A model generated the notes under the pieces. That model ran no database searches, was not told the origin of the DNA, and worked only from the letters and a program-made list of their open reading frames with translations. The position numbers were made by a program, and so were the translations under genes. 64,000 nt of DNA from the NCBI RefSeq assembly GCF_910592395.1, contig NC_088322.1:620001-684000 (forward strand). Direction: 5' to 3'. This DNA is from Lineus longissimus (Eukaryota > Nemertea > Pilidiophora > Heteronemertea > Lineidae). Positions 62,451 to 64,000 of this stretch are shown here, piece by piece (position 1 is the first letter of the stretch; each line of letters opens with the position of its first letter).

Positions 62451-64000
62451 ACCCATGGTGCACATTTTGTAACCGTAAGACCTAGAGACTTCAATTTTGC
62501 ATTTCTGGATACTACTGGTCAAACTCTACTTTCAAAACAAGATTTGTCGCCATTCGTCCTACTTCCTGCGAGTGAGAGTGCATGAAGGAAACTGGCCTAT
62601 ATCGGCCTAGGAGCAGCAGAATTAGTCGAAATATGCTCTAATATTAAGATAAAATTCTTGAAAATCTATTTTATTGAGAAAAAGTTCAAAATTTTAACAG
62701 GAGAGGGCGCTACCTGCCTTTTAATTATTTCTGCCGATTCAAATTCCCGCCCGATGACGTGAGCCATCAATGAAGTCTCCTATTTGCCAGTTCTCAAAAC
62801 ATGGCAGCTACACAACAAAAGCAGTAGCTCCAGGAATAAATCACTGTTCACTTCAGCTTCGTAATCGATTGTACCCCCACTTTATTGTGTTTTGTGTGGT
62901 GTTCCTATTCAATCAACGATGTAAGGCCTTATTATGTTGGTTTTAATTGAGAAGGTGCATTATAAGCGGCGTACGAAATACTGAAGCGGAGACAAAATGG
63001 CGGCATGTTGTTTAGGCTTGGAGCTCAATGACACTCAAGTACCCAATTTTCTGCTGAAAAAGTAGTCTGGTAGGCGATATTATCACCAGTTCGTTTCAGT
63101 GGTAGTCATAAGGTCTTTAGGGACTACTTTCAGAAATTAGTTCTTGAAAATTTGGCCACATTTCTGTGAAAACGATATCGGAAGTGCATGCTCTGTTCGC
63201 GATGACATCGCCGATGTATTTTGAAGTGGAGAATTCCCACAGTATGTACAGTGAATCGGCATGATTCTGTTCGCCTATTAAGTTTTAGTTCTACGATTCT
63301 TTCATGAGTAAAAAGTAGACATTCTAAGCAATACAATAATGTCACTCCCATAAAAATTGATTGGAAATTGAGGGAGCTACGGCATTCTGTTCGGCAACTG
63401 GCAGCGCTGAAAAAATACATTGCATACTGTACAATACCAAATGGCACATTTTAAAAAGCGCTCATTGGACAACGTAGGGAATCACCAGAAATGACGTCAT
63501 CGCTGGTCTAAATAGAAAACTACGGTGGCGCAGTAGAGCACAAGAAAAGGTTTAGCATTAACTTCGTCATGCAAGCTTCAGCAACAAAACGATTTCTCAT
63601 GAATGATTTATTTGATCATCATCAGCTTGTTTCCCCTGATAGATATCATTTACAATTTCCATCAAAGTTTTCTATTTTGTGTATAGTCACATGTTATTTA
63701 ACTGGCAAGGAGCCAAGCAGTTTTGAATATTCGCGGGAAAATACTTCGTACTTGTAAACGAGGCTATGACAATGAGTATCCTCATTCATGGCATAAACTT
63801 CATGTTTCGGTAAATATTTTCATACGATGATTTCACCCGAATTATGGTCAGGATTGAGGAATGAACAGTGGCATAATTATGTCAACCAAAATCATTGGTA
63901 CCGTAGTGAACGCAAAAGGATATCAAATACCATGGAGCATGCCATTTTCATGCATAATGAACTAAACACCGGGAAGATATTAATGATATTAACTCAGCTG
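62450..64000. other. No gene recognised at the right end
   Basis: Only short ORFs on either strand, none with recognisable sense or supporting splice sites. A TGACGTCA site occurs near 63493. Confidence 0.4.

Noticed and set aside
63130-63447. - strand ORF of 105 codons
   Set aside because: No domain, splice site or promoter support; consistent with chance.

Overview
The window looks like genomic DNA from a marine invertebrate animal. The evidence is a Maverick/Polinton element, a Ty3/gypsy element primed by tRNA-Leu, a PIF/Harbinger element with introns in its partner gene, piggyBac-type and MULE-like short elements, L2/CR1-like LINE tails, and long arrays of diverged 80-300 bp repeats. The species cannot be named from sequence alone. 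Almost nothing here is ordinary host coding DNA: one good candidate host exon lies near 58.5 kb and a weaker one near 16.7 kb.

From base 1 to about 14.75 kb, all on the + strand, lies a Maverick/Polinton (adintovirus-like) element whose left end is outside the window. It carries a protein-primed type B DNA polymerase, a packaging ATPase, small virion proteins, a chromodomain integrase, a membrane protein, a penton-like minor capsid protein, a pVI-like protein, the major capsid protein and an adenain-type protease. Several unrecognised genes follow, including a GC-rich zinc-binding ORF with its own TATA box. ATPase, capsid and protease are intact. Polymerase, integrase, penton, the pVI-like gene and a virion-associated gene carry stops or frameshifts.

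From 14.7 to 18.8 kb are a satellite-like array (unit about 129 bp), a possible host exon on the - strand, and a 700 bp element with long inverted repeats.

The centrepiece is 18784-35500, a complete - strand LTR retrotransposon of 16.7 kb. It has 5 bp target duplications (GTAGC), two LTRs (TG...CA), a tRNA-Leu primer site and a polypurine tract. In transcription order it encodes a gag with a helix-hairpin-helix segment, coiled coil and zinc knuckles; a macro (ADP-ribose-binding) domain at the head of pol; protease, reverse transcriptase/RNase H and integrase; then, in the position of a retroviral env, a ribonucleotide reductase small subunit (R2) and a zinc-finger TatD nuclease. Each of these last two is preceded by a good 3' splice site. 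A plausible reading, not proven, is that the element carries its own dNTP supply, a DNA-processing nuclease and an ADP-ribose module. A solo LTR is nested in its left LTR and a MULE-like MITE in its leader.

Right of a 500-base assembly gap (35509-36008) come diverged repeats, a 254 bp tandem duplication, a decayed Harbinger copy beside an intact one (41220-44202) with a transposase and a divergent three-exon Myb/SANT gene, two LINE tails, an 82 bp minisatellite, a 300 bp repeat array, two piggyBac-type elements, a perfect 26 bp hairpin, and about 4 kb at the right end with no recognisable gene.
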